Assembly: GCA_946894095.1 (NCBI GenBank)
Contig: OX335661.1
Span: 17,390,665 to 17,454,664, forward strand
DNA: 64,000 nucleotides
Reading direction: 5' to 3'
DNA from: Incurvaria masculella
Taxonomy: Eukaryota; Arthropoda; Insecta; Lepidoptera; Incurvariidae
The notes under the pieces were generated by a model. The model did not search any database. It worked only from the letters and a program-made list of their open reading frames with translations, and had not been told where the DNA came from. The position numbers and the translations under genes were made by a program. Shown here piece by piece: positions 36,355-44,694 of the stretch. Position 1 is the stretch's first letter. Every line of letters starts with the position of its first letter.

Positions 36355-39321
36355 ATGCCCGTGACGCGGTCACAGAAGAACGGCGAGCGAGCTACGTCGA
36401 CGCGACTGCAAGAGGCCGTCCCGGTCTCCGGCGCGACCGAGCCCGCGCTCGCGTCCACGTCCGCGCCCACCGCCGCCGCCGCGCCCGTCGCCGCGCCCGC
36501 GCTTGTACCTGTGCCCGCCGCCGCCGCGGCCGCGCCCGTACTTGCGCCCGGGGCCGCGCCCGCGCTCGCGTCAGCGTCGGAACAAGACACATCGCCGGAC
36601 ACCGGAACGCGGACTACACAGACGACCCACACGTGGACGCACGGAACCACGGAGGCTCCGACCGATGCCTCTACCGTCCACGAGATGGCGCCAGCTGCCA
36701 GGGCGCCGCCGATCGAGAGATCAGTGCGATCGTCGGCGTCCAAGAAAAGGCAGAAAAAGCTGGCGCTCGAAGAAAAGTTGCGGCTAGCTGAGATCGCACT
36801 CCTTAAGACTCAGCTAGCCCGCATGGAAGAAGAGTCCGACAGCGACGAGGAGGACGACGTCCCTGGCAAGGCCGAACGCGTGACGAGCTGGCTTCGTACG
36901 CAGAGCGAACACCGGCGGGAGCGGAGCGTGCCGTCACCGCAGCCGTCCCTGTGGCAAACGCCAGCGCCACCTGTTGCCAGAGCTGCGCACCCACCGCCTC
37001 CGAACGAGCACTGGCGGGAGCGGAGCGTGACATCGCCGGCGCCTACTCTGCGGGCGCTGCCAGCGCCATCTGTCGCCGAGGTCCCGCGTCATCCACCAAG
37101 TTCGGATGTGCCGCCGCCGCAGCCACCACTGCCGCGCCTACCGGCCCTACATCCCGAACCGAACCTGTCGGTGAGGCGCGAACCGCCATCACCGGAACGA
37201 CCGAACGTCGCGGGTGCGACACCACGAGAGCCAACCGCCCACACTCAAATTGGTCAAGGTGTCATCAGTATCGATACCTTGGCCGCGGCTCTGGCTCAAA
37301 ATCAGAGAAAGTGTGCACCGAAGTACATCCAGCAGCTACCGAACTACAGCGGTACGCCCGGGGACTGGCTGCAATTCAAGAGAGCTTTCCAGGAAACGGA
37401 GTGTCACTTCTCGCGACTCGAAAATGTGGCACGAATCCGGCACGCCCTGGAAGGAAAGGCAAAGGAAGCAGCGCAGAGCCTGATGCTGTCGACGCCGGAC
37501 CCGAGTGACGTCATCGCCGAGCTGGAAAGGAGATTCGGCCGACCGCAGTTTTTAGTGTTGAACGAGGTCGAAAAACTGAAGCGGCTGCCACGACTGCGAG
37601 ACACGGCGAAGGAACTCTGCGTGTTCGCCGGGCAAGTATCCAGCGCCGTGGCTACAATCCGAGCGCTGAACAAGCCGCAGCACCTGCACAACCCGGATCT
37701 GGTGCGCATCGTGCTAGAAAAGTTGACAACCACGCTGCGGTACCGTTGGTATGATTACGCAACGGCGTACAAGGACGAGCGACCGGAGCTGCAGAAAATC
37801 GCTGGTTTCCTGAACGTGGAAGCAGATAAGTGCGGGAACTACATTGAGCCCGACTTTTCGGAAATGAGCAGCACCGGCGCTCGACAGAAGGACCGGCCGG
37901 AGCAACGACCACATAAGTTTTTCGGAACGGACTATACCGAAAAGCCGCAATGTCCTACGTGTGAGGGCGAGCACCACCTGCTCGTCTGCCCCAAGTTTCT
38001 GGCTGCAGACGTGGACGATAGATGGGACTTAGCCAAGACCACAAGAACGTGCTTTCGGTGCCTGAAGAGCCGACACCGACATTGGAGTTGCACCGCACGA
38101 GTTTGCGGCGTGGGTGAATGCCAGGAGAGTCACCATCGACTGCTCCACACTGACCGGCAGAAGAAAGAGACAGAGACAGAGACCGTTTCGACCACTGTGA
38201 CTGCGGCGGGGCGAACCTCTCGTGCCCTGCTCAAGATTATACCAGTGACGCTGACCGGACCGAAGGGCAAGATCAACACTTTCGCCTTGCTAGACGAGGG
38301 GTCGACAGTCACGATGATCGATCAATCCGCCGCGAGCAAGATCGGAGCGAAAGGCGTTCCGGATCCACTTCAAGTACTGGGAATCGGCGGCATCACTGTG
38401 AATATGGAAGCATCACGCAGAGTAGACCTACAAATCCGTGGCAAGCATGCGTCAGTAGAATACGAGCTGAGAGGTGTGAGGACGATCAAGCAGCTTAAGT
38501 TTCCGCCGCAGAGCATCACCGGCGGGAGCATAAGAGACTGCGAGCATCTCGCGGACTTGAGCTCAGTCCTGACCTACACGGACGCGACGCCGAAACTGCT
38601 AATCGGCCAAGATAACTGGCAGCTCATCGTGTCCAGAAAATTGAGGTGCGGACGTGGAGACCAGCCTGTTGCGTCGCTAACCCAGCTTGGGTGGGTACTG
38701 CATGGCTGTCGGAACTCTGCCGCCGCAGCTGTGGGCTTCTGCAGTCACATCGGTGAAGACATGGAGCCGAAGCTGAACAAGGACGCTGAAGGAGCACGAA
38801 GTGACATTGACGACACTGCCGGCCGAAGAAGAAAGCAGGATGAGCCGTTGCCTGCCCACCCACATCGTCGCCGTGGTACCAGAAGAAGAAGACACACTGA
38901 TGTCAGACCGCATCCTGATGGGCGCAGCAAGCAGCACGTCGCCGCCAGGGAACTTCAGCGCCGACGACATCGAGGCGAAGGCACTCTGGCGGCGGACGCA
39001 GGGGCTGGCGAACGACTTCTGGAGACGCTGGGTACGGGAATGCCGCCCCCAGCAGAAGCACCGGCGGGAGCCACGAGGAAGCGGAGGGCTCCCAGACGTC
39101 GGCGACGTCGTGATCGTCACAGACCCGCATCTCCCACAGACCACCTGGCAACGAGGACGGATCAAGGCCGTGCACCCGGGCCCAGACGACGTCATCAGAA
39201 TCATGGACATCCGTCTGGCGGGGAGCAGAGCGACGAGGGAGCCAACGAAGAGGATCATCGTCCTGCCAGAAATAGGTCGTGGCGAGCAGCGACGGCGGGA
39301 GAATGTTCAGGACGACGATAG
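36355..39321 (+). CDS. Pao-type Gag-protease polyprotein with out-of-frame basic tail (988 aa), copy 2
   Basis: Collinear with the 992-aa frame of copy 1. The shorter Ala/Pro run near residue 40 and a handful of substitutions (for example ERRFGRP where copy 1 has ERRIGRP) separate them. It has the same order: low-complexity start, coiled coil, DUF1759-like Gag region, zinc knuckles (CPTCEGEHHLLVCP), DUF1758 protease (LLDEGSTVTMID), then the deletion junction and an Arg-rich tail such as RRRGTRRRRHTD. The frame is open throughout in both copies. The start codon follows the primer site by 5 nt and is the first ATG of the interior. Confidence 0.85.
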   Translation: MPVTRSQKNGERATSTRLQEAVPVSGATEPALASTSAPTAAAAPVAAPALVPVPAAAAAAPVLAPGAAPALASASEQDTSPDTGTRTTQTTHTWTHGTTEAPTDASTVHEMAPAARAPPIERSVRSSASKKRQKKLALEEKLRLAEIALLKTQLARMEEESDSDEEDDVPGKAERVTSWLRTQSEHRRERSVPSPQPSLWQTPAPPVARAAHPPPPNEHWRERSVTSPAPTLRALPAPSVAEVPRHPPSSDVPPPQPPLPRLPALHPEPNLSVRREPPSPERPNVAGATPREPTAHTQIGQGVISIDTLAAALAQNQRKCAPKYIQQLPNYSGTPGDWLQFKRAFQETECHFSRLENVARIRHALEGKAKEAAQSLMLSTPDPSDVIAELERRFGRPQFLVLNEVEKLKRLPRLRDTAKELCVFAGQVSSAVATIRALNKPQHLHNPDLVRIVLEKLTTTLRYRWYDYATAYKDERPELQKIAGFLNVEADKCGNYIEPDFSEMSSTGARQKDRPEQRPHKFFGTDYTEKPQCPTCEGEHHLLVCPKFLAADVDDRWDLAKTTRTCFRCLKSRHRHWSCTARVCGVGECQESHHRLLHTDRQKKETETETVSTTVTAAGRTSRALLKIIPVTLTGPKGKINTFALLDEGSTVTMIDQSAASKIGAKGVPDPLQVLGIGGITVNMEASRRVDLQIRGKHASVEYELRGVRTIKQLKFPPQSITGGSIRDCEHLADLSSVLTYTDATPKLLIGQDNWQLIVSRKLRCGRGDQPVASLTQLGWVLHGCRNSAAAAVGFCSHIGEDMEPKLNKDAEGARSDIDDTAGRRRKQDEPLPAHPHRRRGTRRRRHTDVRPHPDGRSKQHVAARELQRRRHRGEGTLAADAGAGERLLETLGTGMPPPAEAPAGATRKRRAPRRRRRRDRHRPASPTDHLATRTDQGRAPGPRRRHQNHGHPSGGEQSDEGANEEDHRPARNRSWRAATAGECSGRR

Positions 39322-39331
39322 GATAGGATAG
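38801..39331 (+). pseudogene. Remnant of Pao Pol C-terminus (DUF5641), copy 2
   Basis: Counterpart of 4316-4846, in the +1 frame relative to gag-protease: EEDTLMSDRILMGAAS, WRRTQGLANDFWRRWVREC and TKRIIVLPEIG. The deletion joins the post-protease region near 38765-38800 to this segment. Confidence 0.8.
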
Positions 39332-40212
39332 TTTTGTAAATATAATTTAATTAAGTTTGTAATAAGATTTATAAAGAATAAAATATAAGTATAGGATATT
39401 AAATATAGATAGTTATTAATGTTATTAGCCTTGTAAGATAGTTGTATTGATATTTGTAATTATTTTGTAACTAGTTTGTATTTGCTTAGTTTTAGTATTA
39501 TTCAATAAACTATACCGCAGACCATGTTTCACTGGAGCGATAGCTGAGATGTTCACTCGAGACGGAAAGCAAAAATATGAGTCATCGCAGAGTACCGTTA
39601 TGATGAGTCACGCATAGCGGTAATCGGGCCGAGACGCGCGGGGGCGCTGTACGGAGCGATCCTATTGGCCGGCGGCCCAGCGCAAGGGGCGGGATGCGTG
39701 TCGCCGGCGGTCGCTCTGGCGCGATGATAAACCGCACGTTTCGGCCCAGAAAATCAGTTCGGGTTAGAGCTCCTACCAGGGTTCACCTAGAGTTGGCACC
39801 ACTACCTTGAGCTTCGGTTCGGTTTTGGGAGAGCGCGAGTGTACACTCCGCCAGCCTTCCGATAGAGCACGGACGTGCCGGACTGTTGAGCTTGCTCGCT
39901 GCCGGTGTCGTTGACGCAGCCAGAGGGTCTCGGTGGCCGGACTTTCGTCCGGACCGACTGGCTGTTCGTCCGTTGCTCTAGCGTGAGTGTACGCTCCGCT
40001 CAGGACCCTGGTACTACGTTCGCCCGTCTCGAGTGGGCGTCTCTGCGACTCGCTCCGGTGCGCACCGCCTGCGGTACCGTAGAGCAAGAAAAGAGTTGTT
40101 TCTATTTCGCGCGCCCCGCATCTCTTCCCGTGTGACCGCCGTCAGCGTCGAGACCCGGCGGATCGTCGAGGCAACCTGGAAGCACCGTCCTCCTGAGTTA
40201 CGATCCTTCACA
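39304..40212 (+). repeat. 3' LTR of BEL copy 2
   Basis: 909 bp, preceded by a purine-rich GGCGGGAGAA that could serve as polypurine tract. The gag-protease frame ends 18 nt inside it. Confidence 0.95.
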
Positions 40213-41094
40213 TATATCAATATCAATATAGACATCATTAAGATCTATAGCCGATTGTCTGTGGAAGTAAAAATAGTTTGTATGTATGAATGAAAGTACA
40301 AAGTAACTAAGATATTTTACCTGTTAAATAGACCCTGAGTCGTATTGGAAAGTGTAAGTAGATGAACGGCTTCTGAGCCCGCGCTCTGCCCCGCTAAGGT
40401 GACGTTCTCAGGGTCCCCTCCGAAGGCTGCGATGTTGCGACGAACCCAGTTCAGTAACTCCACCATGTCCCACATTCCCAGATTACCGGGGAGTTCCTTT
40501 GATGCAAGCGATAAAAAACCGAACGCACCAAGCCTAAAATATAGTGGTTTATATTTTAATTCGAATGCATCTGTTTAATGATCGGTCACTCTCGAGCTTT
40601 TGTAAGCAATTTTATCACGTGAATCTAGATGTTTTTTATAATTTTCAGCACCCCTGCAACAAATACATGTTACAAAAAATATAGCACAGTGAATTTTACT
40701 GAGCTGAATTTAAAGTTAAATGTGTGTTTAATTACCTGTAGTTAAACGTCACTACAATTATACCTTTCGAGACAAGGTACTCAGGTCCGTAGATATCGCC
40801 ATCAGAGGATCCTATGCTGAATGCACCGCCATGTATGAACACCAACACGGGCAGTGCACTCGTGTTGGCCGCACCTTCAGGCACATGAACATTCACGTGG
40901 ATACATTCCTCGCTCATGCCAGTGGAGTTCATCAGCGCTCCATACACGATATCATTTTGCATGCAGATGTCGCCTTCACTGAGAGCATCGTATACTCCAT
41001 CCCATGCTTCTAGTTTTTCGAGACGCTGAAATAAAATAAATGAATTTTATTTCACAGAAAGACAGGAAATATGTAACTATTGCACAACAACTTC

Positions 41095-41345
41095 TTCAGG
41101 ATGTGAGCCCTCGGTAGCTGGTGCAGTTGCCGACATCGTCAGCCAACAGGATGTAGCCTCGTACTAGCCCTGTGCCCAGCTGCAACATATGTTCTCCCTG
41201 CCCCAGCAGCCTGTAGTGGTGGCCAAGTCTGAAGGACTACAGTGACAGAGTGATTGTATCTTGAAGCGGAACTACGAGGTACGGGATGCCTCTGCAGCGA
41301 GGCCGAATGTAGCCTCGCACCAGTCACATTTTCAGCTGCACCATC
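41095..41345 (-). pseudogene. Two decayed duplicates of exon 2 of esterase I
   Basis: Copies at about 41110-41190 (still LVRGYILLADDVGNC-like) and about 41255-41335 (5' and 3' ends kept, middle deleted) follow the intact exon 41397-41545. Spacing is again roughly 150-170 bp. Confidence 0.7.
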
Positions 41346-41545
41346 CGCATTTTTCTAGGAGCATGTAACGCAGCTGGAGAGACTATGTGTGCGTACCTTG
41401 AAGCGGCGCTCTCCGACGGGCTGCTGCGCGTACGGAATACCTCGGTAGCTGGTGTAGTTGCCGACGACGGCAGGCCGGATGTAGCCTCGCACCAGCCCCG
41501 TGTCTAGCTGTACCGTCTGCTCCGAAGCCTGCTGACTCTGACAGC

Positions 41546-42427
41546 CTATACGATACAGACTCTATTGAACAAAATAAACTGAGCATTTTAACTTTTCAAG
41601 ATAATTTATTAAGGCTAGGCAGAATACTAGTGAGGCGTGATGTTGCTATGTAAAAGTCAACGGATGAATACATTTCATGTTAAGTAATCAATTGTAGTTA
41701 TTTCCATGGTGGCGCGGGGTCGAGGTCGTAATTGATTTTCTTACTCCACGTTGACTGAACAAGCGGATCAATCTTATACTTAGTTCAGTGCTGCTGCGGC
41801 GGGATGCCGCGAGGCGAGTGGGATAGACTGATAAGTGCCCACCATGACGAGTCCATCACACACACTCACATCACCCAAATGCCACTAACCAAGAACCCAC
41901 CGATCCTCTTAATCCTTTATCTATAGGGTCGGTGAACAATGGAATGAACTCCCTTCCGAAGTAATTCCCCCAAATTACGACCTGGGGTCCTTCAAACGTG
42001 GTGTGAAGAAGCGCCTGGCCGGCCGGCATGGCTTTCGCAGCCCCCCTGAATGTTCCACGACCCATGGGCGTCGTCGGGCTCCTGGCGTACGCCGTATGCC
42101 TCGCTTAACATAAAAAAAACTGTATTTACTTCGCGGCACTCCGCCGTCAATTCTTATAGTAATCCAAAATAGCCAATTTGCTTCCGGTCGTGGCCGTATC
42201 TATCTAGGTGAAATAAATCTGTGAAAAAAAAAACTCCACGCGGTGTTCTTGCATAACATATCTGCCCATTTATTCTTATTGTATTATGCTTATTGTCCTC
42301 CTAATAACAACAATAAGTTGTATAGGCGAAAGTAGGCAAACGCCGAGTCAATCCGCAGCGGGACGGTTATTGCAATTAGAGCTGAATATTTGTTTTATAC
42401 AAAATACTGAATCGGAGTTGAAGATAG
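41546..42427. other. Intron DNA of esterase I with a non-LTR 3'-end remnant
   Basis: At 41930-42110 the plus strand reads VGEQWNELPSEVIPPNYDLG and FKRGVKKRLAG, the typical end of a jockey-like RT protein. A related, more decayed piece is at 53100-53290. The remainder is unrecognised. Confidence 0.55.
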
Positions 42428-42498
42428 TTTGCCTATTTAAGGGGAGGCATAGGATTCTGTTCAGCCGGCAAATCAAACGAGTGTCTTTGTAGAATTGT
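42428..42498 (-). repeat. Left arm of 71-bp inverted repeat
   Basis: TTTGCCTATTTAAGGGGAGG... is the reverse complement of 43566-43636 with one mismatch. Similarity stops abruptly at both ends of the arms. Confidence 0.95.
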
Positions 42499-43231
42499 CA
42501 CATTTAATGTTATACGGGCTAGGGCACGACTTGGCGTTATTACATACCAATGAGGACTGAGGAGCCGTGGGCCGGCATGTCCCTACTTGCACGGCGCGCG
42601 GCGAGGCGAGGGGGGCGAGTCAGCCGTTTCATATTACACCCTCCGCGCCCGTCGTTGTGTGTAGGTACATACCGGCACAGGGCTCCACCCTTAAAAAAAA
42701 TGTATCTCATAATTTTGAAATTTATCTAGTCTGCCCGTAACGTTCGTTTACTGGTGGTAACATTGTCCCGGGCAATTCGCGACACAGAAGTTTGCAGTTC
42801 TCATGAATTCGCGTCATCGGACGCCAGCCGTCTTATCGCATGCGCGGTGAGCCGACCGGCGCCGGAGGTGTGTCGGCAGTGGCGCGGGCCACCGCCGCGG
42901 CGCCCGGGCCGCTCTCGGATTTCAGCGCGGCCGAGCTGCCTAGTAACTGCTGCGTTGCTATGTCGATATACATTTGTTTTGTCAATGCAATTAAATATAA
43001 GATACACATGATTCACTACCAATTCAGTGAAGTACTTAGTCTAAAAAATTTAAAAGAGTAGGTCGAGGTACGAAATACATTTCCCTGTTCTTGACCTGGT
43101 TTTATAGTCTCTTAACCTGAATAATATGACAATGCGAGATTATCTCTGCAGTTACATTATTTTACTGGTCATTCAGTTTGCTTTCGTCTTGATACATCGA
43201 CCATACCAGTCGTTACCTAGTGTTTTTCAAA

Positions 43232-43501
43232 ATGGGAAATTATTCAGCAAAACAATTAAATTCGGAGGTGGAGACTGCTGTGACAGTCAGCGCCCCGACT
43301 ACGTCGGGTGGTCTCTCCGTGTTGGAAATAGCTTCGATCATCTCAATTGTGCTGTTTGCGGTGCTGCTCTTATATATGTGCTACGAGAAGGTGCGGGCTT
43401 TGGTTGCCGGTCGCATCCGAAAGGAGTTGGCCCGTCGACAGCAGGGGCTGTCGCAGATCTCCGTGCATTCGCATCAGCCTCCGCAGTATGCCACTGCGTG
43501 A
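43232..43501 (+). CDS. Small membrane protein (89 aa) with possible myristoylation site and PPxY motif
   Basis: The ATG at 43232 sits in a strong Kozak context (CAAAATGG). The product starts MGNYSAKQ, a Gly-2 start that could be N-myristoylated, though Ser is at position 5 rather than the usual 6. A Ser/Thr-rich linker (10-28) leads to one hydrophobic segment (about 29-51, VLEIASIISIVLFAVLLLYM). A Cys at the membrane edge and a basic stretch (RIRKELARRQ, 61-70) follow, and the tail ends HQPPQYATA. PPQY fits PPxY, the motif bound by WW domains of Nedd4-type ubiquitin ligases and used as a late domain by budding viruses and retroelements. It lies between the two arms of the inverted repeat, 264 bp before the Ty3 gag. 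I do not recognise the protein; function is inferred from architecture only. Confidence 0.55.
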   Translation: MGNYSAKQLNSEVETAVTVSAPTTSGGLSVLEIASIISIVLFAVLLLYMCYEKVRALVAGRIRKELARRQQGLSQISVHSHQPPQYATA

Positions 43502-43565
43502 GGGGACCGACCGTTTTCTGCCTACTTGAGTGTTTCTACTGTGCTAGTTCTAAAGGGTACATAAA

Positions 43566-43636
43566 ACAATTCTACAAAGACACTCGTTTGATTTGCCAGC
43601 TGAACAGAATCCTATGCCTCCCCTTAAATAGGCAAA
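43566..43636 (+). repeat. Right arm of 71-bp inverted repeat / presumed end of the Ty3 5' LTR
   Basis: It ends directly beside TGGTGACCCC at 43638, the primer-binding-site position, so this arm is probably the final part of the 5' LTR. An inverted copy of only this piece lies about 1.07 kb upstream. Confidence 0.85.
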
Positions 43637-43764
43637 GTGGTGACCCCTCGTGAAAGTGAGCCGGCAAACAAAGTGCGCGTGGACTGTGTTTTCTCCTCGG
43701 CCGCGGACGTTAATCAGGGCACGGCTTCGAAGACTCCGTCCGCAGCCGACATAACGGCTGGAAA

Positions 43765-44694
43765 ATGCACCAGCAGCCCGGCATCCCCATGGCGGGGCCC
43801 GGCGCGAGCCCGGCCCCCCTCGGAGGTGCCGGCGCCATACCGCCGCCGCCAGCTCCACCGCTGCAGCTGCAGCAGATCGCCGCGGGCGACTTGGCAGCTA
43901 TATCGGTATCCAGCCGGATACCGGAGTTCTGGCGCGCGGAACCCAAGCTATGGTTTATACAATTCGAAGCAGTAACCGCCTCACAACGACTCTCCGACGA
44001 GCAGCGCTGGCAGGCAGTAATCGCCAAACCCAAATTAACCGATCTACAACAAGTAAGCGACCTCCTAACCGATCCTCCCATGCAGAACAAATATGAGGCG
44101 CTCAAGAACCGGCTCATCACGACGAACGCGGACTCGGAGCAGAGACGTTTCCAAAAACTACTGTCCGAAATGCAGTTGGGAGATCAGAGGCCTTCACAAC
44201 TCTTAAGGAGGATGAAGGACCTCGCCGGAACTAAAGTAAGCGACGAAGCTCTCAAATTTCTGTGGGCCGGACACTTGCCGACAGCAGTACGAACAGTGCT
44301 CGCGGTGTCCGAGCACTCTCAACTGGAGGAACTCGCCGCACTCGCTGACAGAGTGCAGGAGAACGTACGCAGCGAAAACCAGGTGTCGGAGCTGCGGATG
44401 CAGTCGTACACAGCACACATGGACGAGCTGATGCGACGCATGGACCAAATGACGGTCGAAATCGCTGCATTGCGCACCGCTGGTTTCGCGAGGAACCCAT
44501 CCCCCAACGCCGCACATCAACCAGCACGACGACCGTACAACTACCGTTCGCGGTCACCATCGCGGGAAAGACGCCCAGGGTGGCTGTGTTTTTACCACCA
44601 CCGGTTAAAAGCCGCGGCGTACAAATGCACGCAACCGTGCGCGTGGAAAAGCCACGAGACACCTGTAAAGCAACCCAACCTGGCGGAAAACTAG
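43765..44694 (+). CDS. gag: Ty3 Gag (309 aa)
   Basis: Capsid-type protein. A Pro/Ala-rich start (1-45) leads into a helical capsid region (about 50-200: FWRAEPKLWFIQFEAV, LLSEMQLGDQRPSQLLRRMK, FLWAGHLPTAVRTVLAVSEH), an Arg-rich stretch (RSRSPSRERRPG) and a C-terminal Cys/His motif CFYHHRLKAAAYKCTQPC. That motif is the CHCC-like form seen in CsRn1-clade elements rather than the usual CCHC knuckle. It overlaps pol by 115 nt, with pol in the -1 frame, so ribosomal frameshifting is the likely route to Gag-Pol. Confidence 0.88.
   Translation: MHQQPGIPMAGPGASPAPLGGAGAIPPPPAPPLQLQQIAAGDLAAISVSSRIPEFWRAEPKLWFIQFEAVTASQRLSDEQRWQAVIAKPKLTDLQQVSDLLTDPPMQNKYEALKNRLITTNADSEQRRFQKLLSEMQLGDQRPSQLLRRMKDLAGTKVSDEALKFLWAGHLPTAVRTVLAVSEHSQLEELAALADRVQENVRSENQVSELRMQSYTAHMDELMRRMDQMTVEIAALRTAGFARNPSPNAAHQPARRPYNYRSRSPSRERRPGWLCFYHHRLKAAAYKCTQPCAWKSHETPVKQPNLAEN

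Larger units (their letters stand above)
35418..40217 (+). mobile_element. BEL/Pao LTR retrotransposon, internally deleted, copy 2
   Basis: Plus-strand copy of the element at 3433-8238, in the opposite orientation. LTRs are 35423-36331 and 39304-40212 (909 bp each, one difference seen at about 35742 versus 39623). The target duplication is TATAT (35418-35422 and 40213-40217). The tRNA-Tyr primer site is 36333-36349. It has the same missing RT/RNase H/integrase as copy 1, but its LTRs differ from those of copy 1 at many sites, so the two are separate lineages of one non-autonomous family. Its host site is an intron of esterase I, antisense to that gene. Confidence 0.93.
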
